From Gambelia wislizenii (taxonomy: Eukaryota > Chordata > Lepidosauria > Squamata > Crotaphytidae), in assembly GCA_030847615.1 (NCBI GenBank), contig JAUMIR010000001.1:179881001-179945000 (forward strand): a DNA stretch of 64,000 nucleotides, written 5' to 3'. Below, in pieces: positions 10,816 through 23,510 of the stretch; the first letter of the stretch is position 1, and every line of letters starts with the position of its first letter. Under the pieces are notes generated by a model. It had not been told where the DNA came from. It did not search any database and saw only the letters and a program-made list of their open reading frames with translations. Both the position numbers and the translations under genes were made by a program.

Positions 10816-11354
10816 TTTTAATCCATTTACTTGTCCCACGTGGCACATTAATCAATGCATGTGGGTAGAAACAATGTTTCAAAACCAATTCCCCCATTGC
10901 CAAAGCTGTTCATCATTAGATCTGCATTTGCCTGGGGAAGATTCTACCTATAAAACTGTAACTTTCCACAGTATATTACACAATAGTTTGGGAAATGAGG
11001 AGAGTTTTCCAAAGCAGTTTGAATATGCAGTAGAATCGGGAAATCCCGGTGACATTCTTTAAAAATAAAAACCTGAAAAATCCACCAAGCATGACTCCAA
11101 GCTATTCTGCATGCTAAGTTTGGTTTTTAAGATACAACTGTGGAGTGGATTTGGAGTAAGGTGTGCTAATATCACTGCCTAAACTGTCTCAGCAGCAGAT
11201 AAGTGAAAAATCTTATAATGGTTGACTGTTTTCCCCTTTCCCGTAAAGAATGAGAAAAGTTATGAATATTCTTTATCTCCATACTGAACACACTATGAGA
11301 GGAACAACTTGCAATGCAGGACTGGAAGTGTATAAATAACCCATCTCCTGGGTG
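10816..11354. other. No recognisable feature
   Basis: Unique-looking sequence between CR1 and a SINE tail, with one short plus-strand open frame and no domain. Confidence 0.5.
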
Positions 11355-11480
11355 TTTGTGTATATATGTGCCTTCAAGTCACCTGTCGACACATGGTGAC
11401 CTCATGAATTTCATAGGGTCTTCTTAGGCAAGGAATACTCAGAATACTTGTCAGTTCCTTCCTCTGAAATATTGCCTACT
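11355..11480 (-). mobile_element. Truncated SINE with Bov-B-like tail
   Basis: Contains 'tgccttcaagtcacctgtcg' and 'cttcctctgaaatattgcct', the inverse of the tail shared by the 5S-derived SINE at 28690. The RNA-derived head is absent, so this is a 5'-truncated copy. Confidence 0.7.
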
Positions 11481-11710
11481 GAAGCACTTTTACTCTAAAA
11501 GGATCCCTTCTCCTTTCCCATTTCCATACAGCAGTCTCTCCATTATTATAAAAACAGCTTGTTGCATGTAGACAGAGACTATTTTAAATTACTTTATTCA
11601 TTTTCAGCATGAAAACCAATTTGGCTTGTTACTTTTGCATTCAGATTTCATTCATTTAACCAGTCACATTCATAAGCTACCCCCTTTCTTACCCAGTAGT
11701 AAAGTTACCT

Positions 11711-11942
11711 TGAGCCAGTGTGGTGTAGCAGTTTGGGTGTTGAACTAGGACTCTGGAAAACTGGGGTGTGAATCCCTGCTCAGCTATGAAAACCCATTGG
11801 GTCACCCTGGGCAAGTTACACTGTCTAGCCTAAGAGAGGGCAATGGCAAGCCTCATCTGAATCAATATGATCAAGAAGACCCTCAGACACGGAAACCATA
11901 AATTGGAGTCAACCTGAAGGCACTCAACAACAACAACAACAC
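11711..11942 (+). mobile_element. Full-length Sauria-type tRNA-derived SINE
   Basis: Head tgagccagtgtggtgtagca with A-box-like and B-box-like ('tgtgaatccc') promoter remnants, the body 'cattgggtcaccctgggcaa', the tail 'ggagtcaacctgaaggcact', and a terminal (CAA)n. Such SINEs are transcribed by RNA polymerase III and moved by a partner LINE, probably Bov-B, whose 3' end resembles the tail. Confidence 0.88.
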
Positions 11943-13746
11943 CTTTAGTAACCCACCTGGTGACTTTTACTGCCACCACCCCAGTCCAGAACATCCTGAG
12001 CATTTTCATGTTCTGAAACGTTCTGTGCAGGTAGGGGGTGCATTTTGAAAGAAATTGTAAAATGGCTTTTCCCCAACAAAATGCCGTGGAGTAACTGACC
12101 ATCTGAGGCATTCTTGTGGAATGGGAGGGTGGAGATGGGAATTGCTGAAATCAGATGGCCTGTTGATAGTCTCAACTAGAATAGACTCATTGAATCAATG
12201 ACAATCATAGACTTTCTCAGACCATCCAAATGAGAAGTCATAGCGACACCACATAAACGCGAAAGGGCATGCATACCAGACGATGTCGCCCTTTTCCATT
12301 TATGTCTTGTCCAAAATCTGTCCTATTTTATTGACAGTCCGGGCTACCAATTGATCTCCTTGGTACTTTTGTGCTGGTGCTTGAATCTGTGCATCATTGC
12401 ATTCATGTGAATGCAGCATGAATGGCCAGACTGGCCAGAACACATTCAGGTGATATTGTGACATCGAGGTAGGTAACTCACTTTTTATGACCCTCCACAG
12501 TTTACTTGTAAGTTTTTACATGTGTTTTTGTGCTTTTTAAAACTTTTTGAGTGTTCTTTTTGTTTTTATTTTTGAATTTCCCATGCTATGTATTCTCATG
12601 AGAATATGTGGGATTTCAATAGAGGAAGTGAATGGAGCTCCGTTCACTCCTCATTCATTGCTGGGAAAGCCTTTAGTGTGGAGGCAAGGTAAGCGTGGTA
12701 TGGGGAGTTCTTTTGCTGGCATAAAAACAGCAAAGTTATGCTGGCAAAAGAATGGAGTTTCGGAGGGTGGTCTGATAAAGTCCTATGTGTTGACTCAATA
12801 TGCAACAATTGATTCAGTGTGTCAGCTCTAGATGGGTCTTACTGAAGGATTCAGTCCCATGGGTTCCACTGTATAACAAAATGTAATGTGTGATCATTGC
12901 TTATAGCACAAGGATGATTTTGGCTAAGAATCTAGTTGCTAAGCATGGATCTCTTTAGGGGCAGAAATCAAGATGTTCTTATTCTTTTCCATACACGTAT
13001 AAATACTTTGTTGATTTTAAAATGTAAATCATTTCCTCAGTAAACCAAAGCAACTTCTCTGAAGAATCATAACATTCATATATATTTTTTTAAAAAATAA
13101 ATAAATCCATATGTAGACATTTTCCCACAAAATTAATTTATGGCAACTTACAATGTAATGGCTGTTTTGGAGCTATTACAGAGATCTTTGATATTAATAT
13201 CAGCAAGCTGATATATCAATCACCCTTGTACAGTTGTTATGAGGTTTGTGATAAACACTTTGACAAGAAAGGCTGGTGTGCCAAATAGGTTTCCTTTTTT
13301 TGAAAGCCCTTAGTTAAAGGAGAAAACCATGGGAAGAAAATGTTGCTAAATGAGAACAAAGACCAGAGACAAAAAGCATTGTTTGCCTTGAAAGAATAGA
13401 GGAAACACATTTGCAGAATGTGAAATGGTAAGCAAAGGTTAAATCAAATCTATTTTAGCAAGACCATATAATTCTAGGGAGTATGAGCTACTGGCACCAA
13501 TAAATGCAGCTGTTTAATCCAACATTCATCTGTTTGGTAACTTGACTTGTTAGCTACATTTGGATGAATAATTAATCACAGTTGATCATGATAAACCATG
13601 GTTGAACACTGCAGGATTGATCCTAGTTTCCCCACATTCCCCACTTCTCCCTTTTGCTTCTTCCAATGCAATATATGGCTACAATGAGAATCCTCACTTC
13701 TATAGGAATTTCAGTAGGCATCAGTGAAAATATCCCTTTCCTGAAT
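11943..13746. other. No recognisable gene or named repeat
   Basis: Includes a GC-richer block at about 12236-12480 with CpG remnants that could be an old transposon, although I find no matching ends. The part from about 13130 to 13610 is AT-rich with several TAAT-containing sites and could be old unique or conserved noncoding DNA. No exon signature is seen. Confidence 0.45.
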
Positions 13747-13749
13747 CAT

Positions 13750-14738
13750 AGGGGCCGGTTCCACGACAGAAAAAAAGTTCGCAAGATTCCGGATTACCGT
13801 TCTTTCGCATCAGGAGCGCATAAATCACACGACTCCTGGCATAATCGAAAGATGCAGCCAAATGCAGCCACTTAGTTCACACAGGCAAAGGTGGGGGGGG
13901 GTTGCCTCCAGATGATTAAAGCCAGGCAGGAGGCGGGGAGGGAGCAAGGAGGGGGTCATGGAGACCATAAATAATGAGAGGAAAGAAAAGGATAAATAAA
14001 CAAGCAATCGAACGAGTGATCTCTCAACTTCCGCATCTTCCCAAGCCCCAAAAGGCTTCTATAAAGAAAGGAGTGAATGAAAGGACGAACAAGCAAAAGC
14101 TTGGTCGAGTGATCTCCTTCGCTTCCTCCCTTCCCTTCACTCATGCACACACAAACACACACTACAGAAGCAGGGGGCTTGCCTCATTCCTGATTGTTTT
14201 CCCTGCCTCAGAAGCCTTGAATACAGGCAAGTGAATGGAAGGACAAACAAACAAAAGGACGAACATGTGATCAGCTGTTTCCCCGCACACACGAATGCAC
14301 ACACACACACCAGAGAAGCAGGGGCTCCTCCCGATCATTTTTCAAACCCCCAAAGCCTTCCTTTGAAACAGACAGGAAGGGCTCAGAACAGATTTTCCAA
14401 AGTGGGCTGCAAGCAGAAGGAGGGTGAATTTCTTCTCTCCAACCCCTCAGTCTATTCGGATAAAGCAGAATGGTCACTCCAACCAATCAGGATTCAGCTC
14501 TGCTCACAGTAATTCAAAAAGGTACACGATGGTTAGTTCCCATGACAAATTATGTGCATTTTCGCGAACTTAATCAAAAAAGTGTGGAAAACTAGTGAAA
14601 GCTGATACTGCGCAACTTATGGTTTTTTTGCACCCCCTCCTTCTGAAAAGGGCGCTGTTGCTTCGAAATGCATGGGAACTATCAGGCTTCTCGTCGCATT
14701 CTTTGAGGATTTATTTTGCCATGTAAATGACCCCATAG
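13750..14738. mobile_element. Putative non-autonomous DNA transposon with internal tandem units
   Basis: The block is richer in CpG than its surroundings and ends abruptly. The left edge reads 'cataggggccggttcc' and the right edge 'tgaccccatagcta', which is only a short inverted match. The interior holds about three diverged tandem units (13978-14400). The flanks of the array contain matching CpG-bearing segments such as 'gttcgcaagattccgg' and 'ttttcgcgaactt'. It lacks a transposase and a clear target duplication, so class and exact ends are uncertain. Confidence 0.5.
13978..14400. repeat. About 130 bp tandem units, three diverged copies
   Basis: Each unit carries 'aaacaagcaa'-like or 'aaaaggacgaac'-like sequence, then 'gtgatctc' or 'gtgatcag', a cytosine-rich stretch with CA repeats, 'agaagcaggggct', and 'cccaaag/cctcagaagcctt'. 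Units begin near 13990, 14085 and 14240. The repetition gives unrelated short frames in several phases. Confidence 0.65.
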
Positions 14739-14789
14739 CTACATGGATGGCAGCAGGAAATAATTTATACACTGACTACAGTGGAAAGT

Positions 14790-15480
14790 AAAGATGTAGT
14801 TCTGTTGATGCAGCCTAGACTTGCCTTAACTTTTTTGCTACTGCATCACACTGTTGACTCATGTTTAGCTTATAAGCTCCCAAGTTACCAAGAGCCGGTT
14901 CACACATAAAGCTTTCAAGCCAAGTATCACCCATCCTATATTTATGTTTCCAATCTTTCTGCTTCCTAAATGCATAACCTTATTACTATTGAAATTGATT
15001 TTGTGTTGCTCCAGTTTTCCAATCTGTTACAGCCATCTTGAATCCTTATTCTGTCTTCTGAGTTATTAGTTACCTCTGTTTCCTGTTTGGTGTCATCTGC
15101 AAATTTGATGACCATGACCTCTTTTCCTTCATAAAAGTTAATTGTAAAGGTTTTGAAGAAGACTGGGCCCAGGACATAACCCTGAAGCATCTCACTTGAA
15201 ATTTCTCTCTGGGAGCAGGAACCATTGGTAAGCACTCTTAGGGTTTGGTCCATCAGCCAGCTACAAATCCACCCAGCAGCAGCAGCAGCAGCAGCATCTA
15301 GCCCATCTTTTACCAGCTTCTCCAGGAGACCTTACCCAAAGCCTTGCTGAAGTTGACATACTGTTAAATGCATCCACATAATTTTCTCGACCTGCTGAGA
15401 ATGGAGTTTTATGTGAAAAGATCTGTAAACTTGGTTCTGACACTGGTCTCTAGTTTTTCCTGAGCTGGCCATGTGTCCAG
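14790..15480 (-). mobile_element. CR1 LINE fragment with eroded reverse transcriptase
   Basis: Minus-strand peptides at about 14966-15253 show a box B relic (EMLQGYVLGPVFFK, where CR1 has PQGSVLGP) and KFADDTKQE with the palm aspartates kept. Neighbouring DNA such as 'ttgatgcagcctagacttgc' matches the CR1 at 10180. Frameshifts and stops disrupt it, and both ends are truncated. A CAG run interrupts it at 15274-15296. Confidence 0.82.
15274..15296. repeat. (CAG)n microsatellite inside CR1 relic
   Basis: Seven CAG triplets in a row within diverged CR1 sequence. It is short but potentially length-polymorphic. Confidence 0.9.
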
Positions 15481-17027
15481 AGGCACACAAATTCCTCAAT
15501 TTTTAGTCCTTTCTGAACTGTTATATTGCACCTTGCTCAAGTTTATGTGGTACCATACTAGTACCCTCCTCCGCTAAAATAAATAAATAAATAAATAAAT
15601 CCCACAGGCTTCTTCAGTCTTAAGCTATGTTTTTATTGATCTTAAGGTTTTGTTGAGATCTTGGCATCCGTTCTTCTTAATATCTGGTTGGCCACTGCTG
15701 GAAGCAGATTTAAATGAGATCTGGCCAGTGAAACAATTCTTTTTTCTTTTTTTTCTTAAGAGGGGCAGGGATGACAGAATCAAGCTATAATTATGGCAGC
15801 ATTTAATCACATTTAATTTTAAAAAAAATGGAGCCGCCCTTTTACAACCCAGTTGATTATTTTTTCACTATACTGCTTAATATAGCTTTTCCAAATGTCC
15901 TTATGAAAAGCATCGCTTACCTTATAATATAATTTGTTTTGACACACTAGACCTCTCCTTAATTTCATTTTGCTCTTTTGTCAGACAAGAAAAAAAGGGG
16001 TCTAGACTGGGTTTTCAAATTATTCAAATCTTAGTTCTTTATTACTAGCAGAAATACATTACCTTAATACTCTATCATGCTCTCTGCTAACTTTAACACA
16101 AAGATTTCTAGAAATGAGTTCCTGATATTGCTTCATAATTAATAACCTGCATTTAAAGCAGAGGTATGAAACCCTTGGCTTTCTAGCGATCAATGAGCTA
16201 CTACTTAATCACTTACTTAAAATGGAGTGCATTTCACTGAATTCAGTGTGACTTACATCTGAGTAAACATGCTTAGGATCAGAGTTTGGAAACCTTACTT
16301 TTCCAACCATGTTGGCTGCAGGGTTTGTGGGAGTTAAATTCTTTTCTTTTTTAAAAAGGAGTAAGTTTTCCTAGCTCTACATAAGGTCAGGCTGCAGGTT
16401 CTGTTTTACTCTACCAAAAGAACACGAGCATACTTAATGTACAGCTGTCTGTTCCAGTTTATGTTTTATAGCATTTTATCTGTTTTGTTTTGTTTTGTTT
16501 GACCTTATAACACATTAGGCACGATTATTCCTTCATTTCACTTTGTTTCACTGTTCCACTCATAAGGCTGTCACAATGTGGGGTTGCTTCCAGAGATGCT
16601 GAAGCTTAGAAAATCTCAATGCACCTTGACATTGCCTCAGAGCACCATGGCAAGTTTTACTGATGCAATTTGCTGTGACACTCAGCCCCTGTGTATCATG
16701 TCAGTGGCTGGTATGATGACATTAGAAAGGAGCTCTGACACAGGATACCATGTCACTGTTCTATCCTGACACCACTCAGTCCTCAACACAACACAGTCAG
16801 CCTTGCTAAAGAAACCTTTTTCTTTGCTGTGACATTGAGATAAGAGGATGTTGCACTCTAAATATGAACTTAACAAATCTGGGAGGATCTCAATGTGTAT
16901 ATGTTTTCTCACTACATTTAATAATCAAGGATAGAAGCATTCACTGTTTCTAGCTGAAGTCTGTGGTCTTGATCCTAGGAATTGTGGTCAAAACCATGAC
17001 TTGGGTCTTCTTTTCCTTCCCATACTC
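15481..17027. other. AT-rich DNA, no gene; short repeats
   Basis: Holds an (AAAT)n run at 15576-15600 and a roughly 65 bp dispersed motif at 16221-16285 ('cttacatctgagtaaacatg'), which has relatives near 20100, 34615, 43080 and 43920. Nothing resembles an exon. Confidence 0.5.
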
Positions 17028-17250
17028 TTGTTGTTCTTGTGTGCCTTCAAGATGTTCCTGACTTATGGCAACCCTAAGGTGAACCTGTCACAGGGTTTTC
17101 TTGGCAAGAATTGTTTAGAGGGTTTTTGCCTTTCTAAGAGAGTGTGACTTGCCCAAGGTCACCCAATGGGTTTCTATGGTTTAGCAGGGATTTGAACGCT
17201 GTTCTTCAGAGTCATAGTCCAACACTCAAACCACTACACCACACTGGCTC
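17028..17250 (-). mobile_element. Sauria-type tRNA-derived SINE
   Basis: Inverted relative to the copy at 11711. It starts with the tail 'gtgccttcaagatgttcctg' and ends at the tRNA-like head 'accactacaccacactggct'. The body segment 'gcccaaggtcacccaatggg' and B-box inverse 'gggatttgaac' are present. Confidence 0.9.
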
Positions 17251-18549
17251 CCCTCCCTTAGCCTTACAGCCTCAGAAACTCTCTCCAGTGGATGAGGGAA
17301 CATTGTGAAGAACATGGAATGACACATGGCTAGACTAAACTAGAATCCTTCTTCTGGCCACCTACTTTTCTATATCCATGCCCCCCACAAATGTACACAC
17401 ACACTTGTCCAAACTCTAATGTATAAGCATTCAGCTATAAAAAGAAGTGTCATCACATTATCACTCATTCTGGGAAGTTCCTATTTAGTCTCCTCACCTG
17501 GAGATTCTTGCCTGCATTGATTTAGGTGACTAGCTACATGGTGTCTTATGCTATGCATGGGAAAGTTGTATTATAAAAGGTGAAATTCCCATGTAAATAA
17601 TATTCAGAGGAATGGACACATTATTCTGTTGTAGCAAAAAAGAATAAAGTTTCATGTGGTGCTTTAACAACTGCCATATTATTATGGCACAATAGAATAG
17701 ACTATAGTTCAAAAACTTACATCCGTATCTAAGTGCCACAGGACTCCACATAAATAACATAAATATTTACATGTGAACATGCCTTTAGACACACACACAC
17801 ATATGCACACGTGCGTGCACGCACACACACACTATATAACCTCAGCTTTCCACTGGTATCATAATGTATTAACCCAAATTTTACTTGTCCAAAGAAGGTT
17901 TTATGACATTTGCATTCATTTTGTACAAAAATGAAATCAAATAGGCTGTTTGAATTGCCAATTATGTGTTTGTTGTTGCAAATGCTTATATATAATGCTA
18001 ATGATATTTAAATTGCTAAATATATTCAAAGAGAATTATCCCCTTGGGATGTTTGAATAGAAAATTAGGCTTCATTTCGTTGGTTCAAATTCCAAAATAA
18101 ATTGTGATTTGTGGATTTCCTCCCTGCAGGGACCCATCATTATGATGGCAATTTAAATCTTAATATTATATTAATAATATTTTATTAATAAGGTGAGTGT
18201 ACTCTGGGGCTTTACATTCCTAATTTCTTCTTTTTTCCTAAAGGTTGTGCACATATAAGCATCATGCTGTGTTTAGTGGGAGCTGTCTGAAACACTTTTG
18301 TGCTATGGTGTCATTAATATAGCTGGGAGAGAACGTGATTAAAACAAAAAACCTAGCAACATGACTTGATTATAGAGGTCAAAGGACATTAATGTAAACA
18401 GCTGTGGAATTGTTTTCATCTTAATAAAGATGCTAGTTACAAAATAACCTTATTATTAACAACTGCTGAATCCAATAAATGGAACAAAACCAACTAGCAA
18501 TCTCTGATCTAATTAATGGATATTGCTCTACTTTAGACCTTACTGCTGT
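17251..18549. other. Mostly unique AT-rich DNA
   Basis: Contains a CA/TG-rich microsatellite at about 17790-17832 and a candidate conserved noncoding block at 18060-18500, listed separately. No coding signature. Confidence 0.5.
18060..18500. promoter_or_regulatory. Candidate conserved noncoding element with binding-site-like words
   Basis: The stretch is low in repeats and dense in transcription-factor-like words: several TAAT cores, an E-box cagctg at 18399-18404, and AGGTCAAAGGACA at 18376-18388. That last word is one base from the DR1 nuclear-receptor site of HNF4, COUP-TF or PPAR-RXR. Conservation cannot be seen from one sequence, so the call rests on composition and motif content only. 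Confidence 0.28.
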
Positions 18550-18762
18550 ATCTAAGGGGCTTATCACACAAGGGAAGGGAAGAGACTTTAAAGCCTGAGA
18601 GTAGTGAGTCTTTTTGCTAACAGAGTTTTCCAGTTAGCAAAAAGACTCGCATTTACCACCATCTTCCATGGGACCAGAATGGGAGAACATCTGAAGCGTG
18701 CCAATGTCATGCGATAAGGCTTTCAAGCCACTTTCCTTCCTTGTGCAATAAGGAAGGGAATA
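18550..18762. mobile_element. Short MITE-like inverted-repeat element
   Basis: The left end aggggcttatcacacaaggg pairs roughly with the right 'ccttgtgcaataaggaaggg'. The internal hairpin 'gagtctttttgctaac' / 'gttagcaaaaagactc' is perfect. It abuts the CR1 at 18763. Confidence 0.55.
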
Positions 18763-19191
18763 CATCCAGAGGAGGATAACCAAAATGGTGGGAGGTCTGG
18801 AAGACATGCCCTATAAGGAGTGGCTTAGGGAGTTTGGTATATTTAGCCTGGAGAAGAGAAGATTAAGAGGTGACATGATAGCCATGTTTAAATATATGAA
18901 GGGATGTCATATTGAGAATGGAGCAAGCTTGTTTTCTGCTGCTCCAGAGACCAGGACATGGAGCAATAGACTCAAACTACAGGAAAAGAGATTCCTCCTA
19001 AACATTAGGAAGAACTTCCTGACAGTAAGAGTTGTTCGGCAGAGGAATGCACTGCCTCGGAGTGTAGTGGAGTCTTCTTCTTTGGGGGCTTTTAAACAGA
19101 GGCTGGATAGCCATTTGTCGGGAATGATTTGCATGGGAGGGGGTTGGACTGGATGGTTCTTGTGGTCTCTTCCAACTCTATGATTCTATAA
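18763..19191 (+). mobile_element. 5'-truncated CR1 LINE, 3' terminal fragment
   Basis: An open frame at 18785-19183 encodes the CR1 pol C-terminus, including EFGIFSLEKRRLRGDMIAMF and a conserved ENGASLFSAAPETR segment. The element ends with the typical 'ccaactctatgattctata'. RT and endonuclease are absent. The intact frame reflects a young, short truncated insertion rather than a host gene. Confidence 0.9.
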
Positions 19192-20893
19192 GGCTCTAAT
19201 TCTAAGCATTCCCCTCTCCCCACACTACTATTAAGAATCCTCCTTTTGAGACATAAAACTCCACACTGTAGTGCAGATACACAAACATAAAATGGGTTTA
19301 TATCTTATAAGTTATTATTGGTCGAATAAACACAAACAACAACAATATGCAATAACTCATAAATCATGTCCTCTCTGTCCTCTTGTGAAACTTATATATT
19401 AAATAATCCAATTTATTTCTGTTGTTTTATCCAAACAGGCTGAGAGGTCCATGTTTTGTATTTTGGCATCCATCCTTCTAAGTCCAAACTATCTAATAAA
19501 AGCTGCTTCTCAGAAGAATCTTTTCATATTGATAAGAAATTACCAAATGTACTTACATCCCCCCCCCAGTGCATTTTGCTTTCAAATATCCATAAGGTAC
19601 CGGTGAGGGACTCTTAAACCCAGCCCATATTAAGGCAGAATGATTGGGATGGCATTTTCTTGGAGCAGCTCTGAATATTTTGTGTACTATTAAGCAGCTG
19701 CTTCTTTACTTTAACAAAAATGCTACATTTTGAAAATATACAAACTGCACATAAAGGCTCCAAATGCTCTCATATGCTCCTCTTCCCATCTCTTCTGTCC
19801 ACAGACAGAGGCATTATTTGTTTTCCTTAGGGTAATTTTTCTGATTTAAAATTCAAGATTCTGTAAGTATACACACATTTTATACTTATGACTATTATAA
19901 AAAGCTTGTAATATATTCTAGATGCCATTAAATGTAAGAAGCTAAAATAAAATTCCTTCTGCCTACCTCATTTACTTCATATTTGTTTACATTGTAAAAC
20001 TGTATTTACCTCACTTTTTATTTTCCTATTGACTGGACACTGAGCTAGCAGTGTATGTCATATATAGGTTATAGCCATGACAACTGTTGCTTAAGGCTGC
20101 AACTTTATACACACTTACCTGAGACATATTCCCACTGAACATAATGGGACTTCTGAGCAAATATGCACCAGATTACTTGGTTATATATGTTGTCATATGA
20201 GTAAAATGTGTCTTCAATTTTCATTTTAAAAATTGTCAAACAAACCTTCTGCCTGCAAATATGAGAGATTTGGTCAAAAAAAAAATAGGCCCAAATCCCA
20301 AGCCCTAAAGTTACTTTCATGAAATACAATGTATGATACATGAAGAAAGTCAAAACCCTCACTCATTCATATCACTGGCAAGGAAACTGCAGGTTTATGG
20401 CAACTAGTGCTACATTCATAAGCTGTATCTTCAGTGTCTGCATGAAGGAGTCAGAACTTCTTGCATGAAGGAGATCCATGCACATAAGTTGGTACATGAA
20501 TATCACCATTTCATAAAATGTCCAGATGTGTGGCTAGCAGGGAATGTGTGCTGGCAAATGCAGTGATTGCAGGAGTTGGGCTATGTATTGTGACCACATG
20601 ACCCTGATGTACGCTTCCAATCAGTAGCAGCACTGGTGTGTGTGGGAAGAGTGAACTACACCAGGTAACACCATTGGGCAGAGGGGTGACACCAGTCTTA
20701 GTCACACCACAGTTTTCAATACAAGAGGAGGTTCATCTGAACCTCCCTTATCCCCACATACTAACTTCTTCATGAGTAATTCTGTACAACACTGCACAGG
20801 CACTGTAGTAAACCTATTTTGAGAAGTGTTATAAAAGCAATTTCTTTAGTTGCTGCATGGCATATGTGTTGACCTAAAACTGACCTAAGTCAG
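19192..20893. other. No recognisable gene
   Basis: AT-rich sequence with poly-C at 19559-19567 and one copy of the short dispersed motif near 20095-20155 ('acacacttacctgagacata'). No family or exon signature. Confidence 0.5.
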
Positions 20894-20990
20894 TAGCTTT
20901 TGTGAAGTCAAAGGCTTTCATGGCCAGCATCCATAGATATTCCTTGGTTTTTTTCTGGGCTGTGAGGCTGTGTTCTGGAAGAGTTTAAAC
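20894..20990 (+). mobile_element. Penelope-like element arm fragment
   Basis: 'gtgaagtcaaaggctttcat', 'ggccagcatccatagatatt' and 'ctgggctgtgaggctgtgtt' match the outer part of the PLE arm at 54137-54266. The copy stops before the hammerhead-like segment and continues into a G run. Confidence 0.82.
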
Positions 20991-23258
20991 TCTTGGGGGG
21001 GGGGACTCAAGGAAAAGCTCAGTAGCTTTTATTAAATACCTGTACACTAAAACAGCATATCTACCAACTCACAAGAGAGATGAAGTTGCTTCCAAAATAA
21101 AATAAGATCAAACATGTACATCAAATTGGGGCGAGGTAGGAGTGTTAAAGCTACAGAAAAGAGTTGAAATTTTCTCTCCCTGCTGTGGCATTCAGTTACC
21201 CCTTTCTCCCAAAAGTAGATTAATTTTACAGACTATCCTTTTGGAGGAAGTACATCAAGTACAGGAACGTTTACCAATGCCAGTAGTTTAAGACTTTTAG
21301 TCACAAGAGTAACATTGATTTATTATACGTTCTAGATATTTGTGGATGGAGATATTGGGTGTGCTCACAAGACATAAAAGGGCTCTGCTGAAATCCAGGC
21401 TTCTCATGCAGGAGAAGTATGCAAGTATGTGCTTCAAGATTGCTTCCACATGTAGCATGTGATACTAAACAAGCCATGTAGCTTTTCTCTGCAGTTAGTT
21501 TCTCATGTCACCAGGGAACTTTCTCTGGGAGCTTGTTCTCTCCCAACAAACACAAAGCGTTGATAGTAGAAACCCAGGTTTTGTTCTTGGCTTCTTTCTC
21601 CAGTGCATTGGCAAAATTAAGTCAGAAAGGGACTTAATTTCACCAGACAAATGTTCACCAGACAACACAATACACAAACAACAGAGTGAAGCTCTAGTTT
21701 GTTTGCCTGTTTCAAACAGAATGACTGAGCAGTGTGCACTTACACTGTGATCATCAATGACAAGATGGTCATGTAAATGCATCCAATACTATATTGTACA
21801 TGTTCTTTTTCTTGAAAATGTAAGAAGTAGACTTATTGTTTCATATGGCATTTAAAGTTGAAATGTGTACTTAGCAAAATTTGTTCCTAAATGTTTTGTG
21901 CAAAAAATGTTTTGATGCCACAAAACAGACAAAAATATTTATTTGATGTTTTTTTAATAAATTCAAAAAATAAATCACTGTGGAAGAAGTTATACTTACC
22001 AGTCAGTATAATCCCCTCACTCCCATCAGCACTGTAGCAAACCCTATCAAAACCACCTCTAGTTAGACAATAACTGTTGAGGAAAAAAGAATTACAATCC
22101 CTTTTTAAATAATCTGCCTCTCGGAAGGTGACATCCTATTTCATCTCATTAATTTCAGTCTGAATATTAAGTTGAACATTGTGAGCTAATAGTAACAATC
22201 ATGAACATGGTTCCATTAAATTAAAAAAAAATTAAAAAAAACTTTGAGATACAGCTTGATTTCTAAGGTGTTTCACTCTGCCTTTTGGTTTAATGTTTTA
22301 ACTATTTTAAAACCTCTAAACTGCACCTTTCCTGTGAGCTCAAGGTGACTAAATATAAGTTTTAATATATTAAACAATTTTAAAACTTATTGTTTAAATC
22401 AAAACCTGCTAAAAATTAAAGGGGAAAAACAGAAGCAGAAGATAAACATAGAACAGTTATTACATTATTTACACATTTCAGAAATAATATAGACACAGAT
22501 TAAAAGAATGGATTAAAATATTGCCTCCTATATCAAGCTCTGGAAGGTTATTCATTCATGATGAAGTGAAATGGGCCGCCCATAGAAAGGAGTTCCAGAG
22601 AAAATGTAAACCTCTATAATGGCCCCTCCCTGGTGTCTATGCACATTCTCAGACTAGTGTGTTAAAACGCTGTAAGTAAGAAAGGCGGGATCATCGTGTC
22701 ATTATAACTGAAATTATTAAACAACCATCACTAGCATTTTAAGAATGGGATTAAAGGTCCCACAACAGCAACACTGTCTTCACATTGCCTGCTAATTATG
22801 CTGTAATGTCCATTTACTTCCATGTTAGCTGGGGCACAAGATCTCAGCAGTAGTCGCAAGAAAATGTGAGTTTGAATAAAAACACCAAAAACACTTAAAA
22901 TAACAAATTAAATACACAGATAAGCCCTGAAACATACATAAAACATGCAAGCAATATAGGACAGTTAATAAAAAGAGTGTCCTGTCAATCGTTTTCATAT
23001 TGTCACCTGGTGGTTTTCTTGGTGGCAATGGGAATGGGGGAAAGAGGACCACTCATTCATGGTATATTCTCATGATTACAGCAGAATTTGGTTTTGCACA
23101 CTCTTAATATCAAGAAAACAGCAATATTAAAGAATATTAAAAATAGCCTTAAAATATCACACAGAAAACCTATTAAAGATCTATTGACAGCTTAGCCTGT
23201 GAATAAAAAGTGATGCCTTATTTCCAGCTTGTGCACACACTGGCCACAGGAGGAGATA
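20991..23258. other. Mostly unique AT-rich DNA with a decayed L2-like patch
   Basis: Around 22250-22620 the composition and phrases such as 'gggccgcccatagaaagg' recall an inverted, heavily mutated L2 3' region. The rest gives no family or gene signature. Confidence 0.4.
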
Positions 23259-23337
23259 GTTGTCTGATAATTTCAGCCCATTATGTTTTTATTGTGTTGT
23301 AATGATGCAATTTTTTCCATGTCTGATAAAGTCCTAT
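23259..23337. mobile_element. Arm fragment of the gattatcaga fold-back MITE
   Basis: 'gttgtctgataatttcagcc' and 'ttccatgtctgataaagtcc' follow the right arm of the copy at 8808-9123 in order. The left arm is missing. Confidence 0.6.
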
Positions 23338-23389
23338 GATTCCATCTTGCAATCCACACATACTCTTTCTGCCTAAATAAATAAACTGC

Positions 23390-23510
23390 TTAATGTGGTG
23401 TACATGTGTAAAGTGCTATTGCTTAACAATTTGTAAGCTACTCTCGGAGCCTTTGTGGCTGAAGAGCAGGATACAAATACCTAAATAATGTTAAAAAATA
23501 AATGCCACAG
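23390..23510 (+). mobile_element. LINE 3' tail (L2/CR1-like)
   Basis: 'ttgtaagctactctcggagc' followed by 'ggctgaagagcaggatacaa' is a LINE 3'-end signature that recurs inverted at 47029-47110. Only the tail is present. Confidence 0.55.

Noticed and set aside
18785..19183. 132-codon open frame as a novel gene
   Set aside because: The peptide is the CR1 pol C-terminus, with CR1 3' sequence directly after it.
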